From positions 1-6,559 of the forward strand of contig JACCRA010000252.1 of assembly GCA_013813825.1 (NCBI GenBank): DNA of 6,559 bases, written 5' to 3'. The notes under the pieces were generated by a model. It ran no database searches and was not told the origin of the DNA. It saw nothing but the letters and a program-made list of their open reading frames with translations. The translations under genes and the position numbers were made by a program. The first letter of the stretch is position 1. Every line of letters starts with the position of its first letter. Source of the stretch: Pyrinomonadaceae bacterium (GTDB lineage Bacteria > Acidobacteriota > Blastocatellia > Pyrinomonadales > Pyrinomonadaceae). This document shows, piece after piece, positions 5,655-6,559 of this stretch.

Positions 5655-5740
5655 CGCCAAAATCTCCCGGCCTCCTTTACGCGCGCCCATTGCCCGTCGC
5701 ACAATTTGCGTGTTTCGTAAACTGAATCGTTCCGCATTGG

Positions 5741-5746
5741 ATTATA
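5741..5746 (-). promoter_or_regulatory. Possible -10 element for the EEP-methyltransferase unit
   Basis: The minus strand reads TATAAT, a perfect -10 match, about 85 nt upstream of the EEP start. A TTGACT is present but only 5 nt away, and the expected -35 position reads CGGCCA, so the -35 is missing. The element touches the start of the divergent receiver gene. Low confidence. Confidence 0.25.
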
Positions 5747-5747
5747 A

Positions 5748-6113
5748 ATGAAGTCAAACATCGTGGCCGCCGTCGATGACATCTTTTTTGCCGCGAAGAT
5801 TCGCGCCACGGCCGACCAACTCGGCGTCAAAGTGGATTTTGCGCGAAACCTCGACTCGCTCGAAAAACTACTAGATGACGGTGAGACACTGCTGGTGATT
5901 GTCGATCTGCACTTGCAACGCTACGACGCATTTACGGCCGTTGAAAGAATCAGGGCAAATCAGACGACGTGCGGCATTCCAATTATCGGCTTCTTCTCAC
6001 ACGTCCAGACTGAACTGCACCGGCGGGCGAAAGCGTCCGGCATCGATCATGTCATGCCGCGCTCCGTCTTCACCAAAAAACTGCCGAACATTCTACGAGG
6101 CCAAGTGAGTTGA
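5748..6113 (+). CDS. Stand-alone degenerate response-regulator receiver-domain protein
   Basis: This 121-residue protein has one CheY-like domain and no output domain. The pattern fits a receiver: the acidic pair Asp10-Asp11 after strand 1, the putative phospho-acceptor Asp53 at the end of strand 3 (LLVIVDLHL), the switch residue Ser84 after strand 4 (IPIIGFFSHV), and the last strand IDHVMPRSVF. It departs from the rule where a receiver has the invariant Lys before Pro: here Met103 precedes Pro104. The residues after Asp53 (LHLQRYDAF) also differ from the usual MPxxxG. It may be a pseudo-receiver working as a protein-interaction module, or it may be phosphorylated inefficiently. The ATG has only a weak TGGA 6 nt upstream. 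It is the only plus-strand gene here, divergent from the EEP gene and convergent with the DAHP synthase gene; no histidine kinase is nearby. Confidence 0.75.
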   Translation: MKSNIVAAVDDIFFAAKIRATADQLGVKVDFARNLDSLEKLLDDGETLLVIVDLHLQRYDAFTAVERIRANQTTCGIPIIGFFSHVQTELHRRAKASGIDHVMPRSVFTKKLPNILRGQVS

Positions 6114-6150
6114 GTTTGCGCCCGGTGGGCGGTTCGGTAGGATGTCGGAA

Positions 6151-6180
6151 AGCCGCGCCCTCTCGCAAGCGGGCGCGGCT
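6151..6180. terminator. Strong hairpin between convergent genes, candidate bidirectional terminator
   Basis: AGCCGCGCCC (6151-6160) and GGGCGCGGCT (6171-6180) form a perfect 10-bp GC-rich stem with a 10-nt loop. It lies 37 bp after the receiver gene stop and 27 bp beyond the DAHP synthase stop, where a shared terminator is expected. The U-tract is poor in both directions (GTTC on plus, TTCC on minus), so efficiency is uncertain or Rho may assist. Confidence 0.6.
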
Positions 6181-6207
6181 GTTCAACGCATAAAAGTCTC
6201 TATCACA

Positions 6208-6559
6208 TCAGGCAACGTGGGCGGGCGTGATCACTTCGTGAATGGCACGCACTTCCGGCACCAGTTGCTCATACTGTTCGAGCGTTAAGGCCTGCGCGCC
6301 GTCGGAGAGCGCGCGTTCGGGCTGATCGTGGACTTCGATGATTAACCCGTCGCAACCGACGGCCACGCCCGCGCGGGCGAGCGGCGTCACCATGTAGTTT
6401 TTGCCGGTGCCGTGCGACGGATCAATCACGACAGGCAGATGCGAAACGCGGCGCACCGCCGGAATCGCGGCCAAGTCGAGCGTGTTGCGAGTGTGCTGCG
6501 CGAAAGTGCGGATGCCGCGCTCGCAGAGGATCACGTTGTAGTTGCCTTCGGCCATGATG
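6208..6559 (-). CDS. aroF: 3-deoxy-7-phosphoheptulonate (DAHP) synthase, C-terminal part
   Basis: About 117 C-terminal residues are visible; the frame stays open through the right edge (Ile-Met-Ala-Glu-Gly-Asn) and the start lies outside. DAHP synthase condenses phosphoenolpyruvate with erythrose-4-phosphate, the first step of the shikimate pathway to aromatic amino acids. The type I-beta/KDO8P-synthase-like signature is clear: [12 protein letters not shown] with the metal-binding Cys, [19 protein letters not shown] with the ligand His, GLIIEVH with the ligand Glu, and the later [10 protein letters not shown] with the ligand Asp. The Met of MAEGN at 6553-6555 is internal, since family members have the AEYI-like segment before it. 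The gene is convergent with the receiver gene and shares the hairpin at 6151-6180. Feedback control depends on an N-terminal regulatory domain that is not visible here. The KDO8P synthase alternative is disfavoured by the ERGIRTF...TRNTLD pair. Confidence 0.93.
   Translation of the reverse strand, partial: IMAEGNYNVILCERGIRTFAQHTRNTLDLAAIPAVRRVSHLPVVIDPSHGTGKNYMVTPLARAGVAVGCDGLIIEVHDQPERALSDGAQALTLEQYEQLVPEVRAIHEVITPAHVA

Noticed and set aside
5001..5720. 239-codon open frame on the plus strand
   Set aside because: It is antisense to the EEP gene, whose catalytic motifs are complete. The plus-strand product shows no recognisable domain.
5743..5748. TATAAA on the plus strand as a -10 box for the receiver gene
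   Set aside because: It would place the transcription start inside the coding region, after the ATG, and there is no -35 match upstream.

Overview
The window is about 57-60 % GC by eye and reads as chromosomal housekeeping DNA from a free-living bacterium. I see no phage, plasmid, CRISPR, tRNA or rRNA sequence. The gene mix suggests a Gram-negative lineage such as Acidobacteriota (Blastocatellia-like). The pointers are an FHA protein, a class B penicillin-binding protein and a RodA/FtsW-type protein in one run, a type I-beta-like DAHP synthase, and a small heptad-repeat coiled-coil protein. This placement is an impression from protein style, not a database result.

Layout, right to left, because almost everything is on the minus strand. 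At the right edge is the 3' part of a DAHP synthase gene (aroF-like, first step of the shikimate pathway). It faces a plus-strand gene for a stand-alone, degenerate receiver-domain protein (5748-6113), with a strong hairpin between the two convergent genes. Divergent from the receiver gene is a two-gene unit: an endonuclease/exonuclease/phosphatase (EEP) family protein, then a SpoU/TrmH-family RNA 2'-O-methyltransferase joined to it by a TTGA stop/start overlap. The last codons of the methyltransferase gene lie in a perfect 13-bp palindrome and one arm of a 14-bp inverted repeat.

After a 241-bp intergenic region with several small palindromes comes a cell-envelope operon. Its order is an FHA protein with an FhaA-like N-terminal domain, a PbpA-like transpeptidase (GTGA overlap), a small coiled-coil protein built on 21-bp/7-residue repeats, and the first 110 residues of a probable SEDS (RodA/FtsW) glycan polymerase running off the left edge. 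A SEDS polymerase and its class B PBP partner build peptidoglycan together. The FHA protein would be expected to dock phospho-threonine partners and so link wall synthesis to Ser/Thr kinase signalling, as fhaA/rodA/pbpA do in Actinobacteria. The coiled-coil gene is the odd member of this run.

I did not find a clearly new defence or mobile system. The points most worth a second look are the FHA-PBP-SEDS module with its coiled-coil intruder, the two-membrane-span topology of the PBP, the palindromic 3' end of the methyltransferase gene, and the receiver protein that lacks the conserved lysine.
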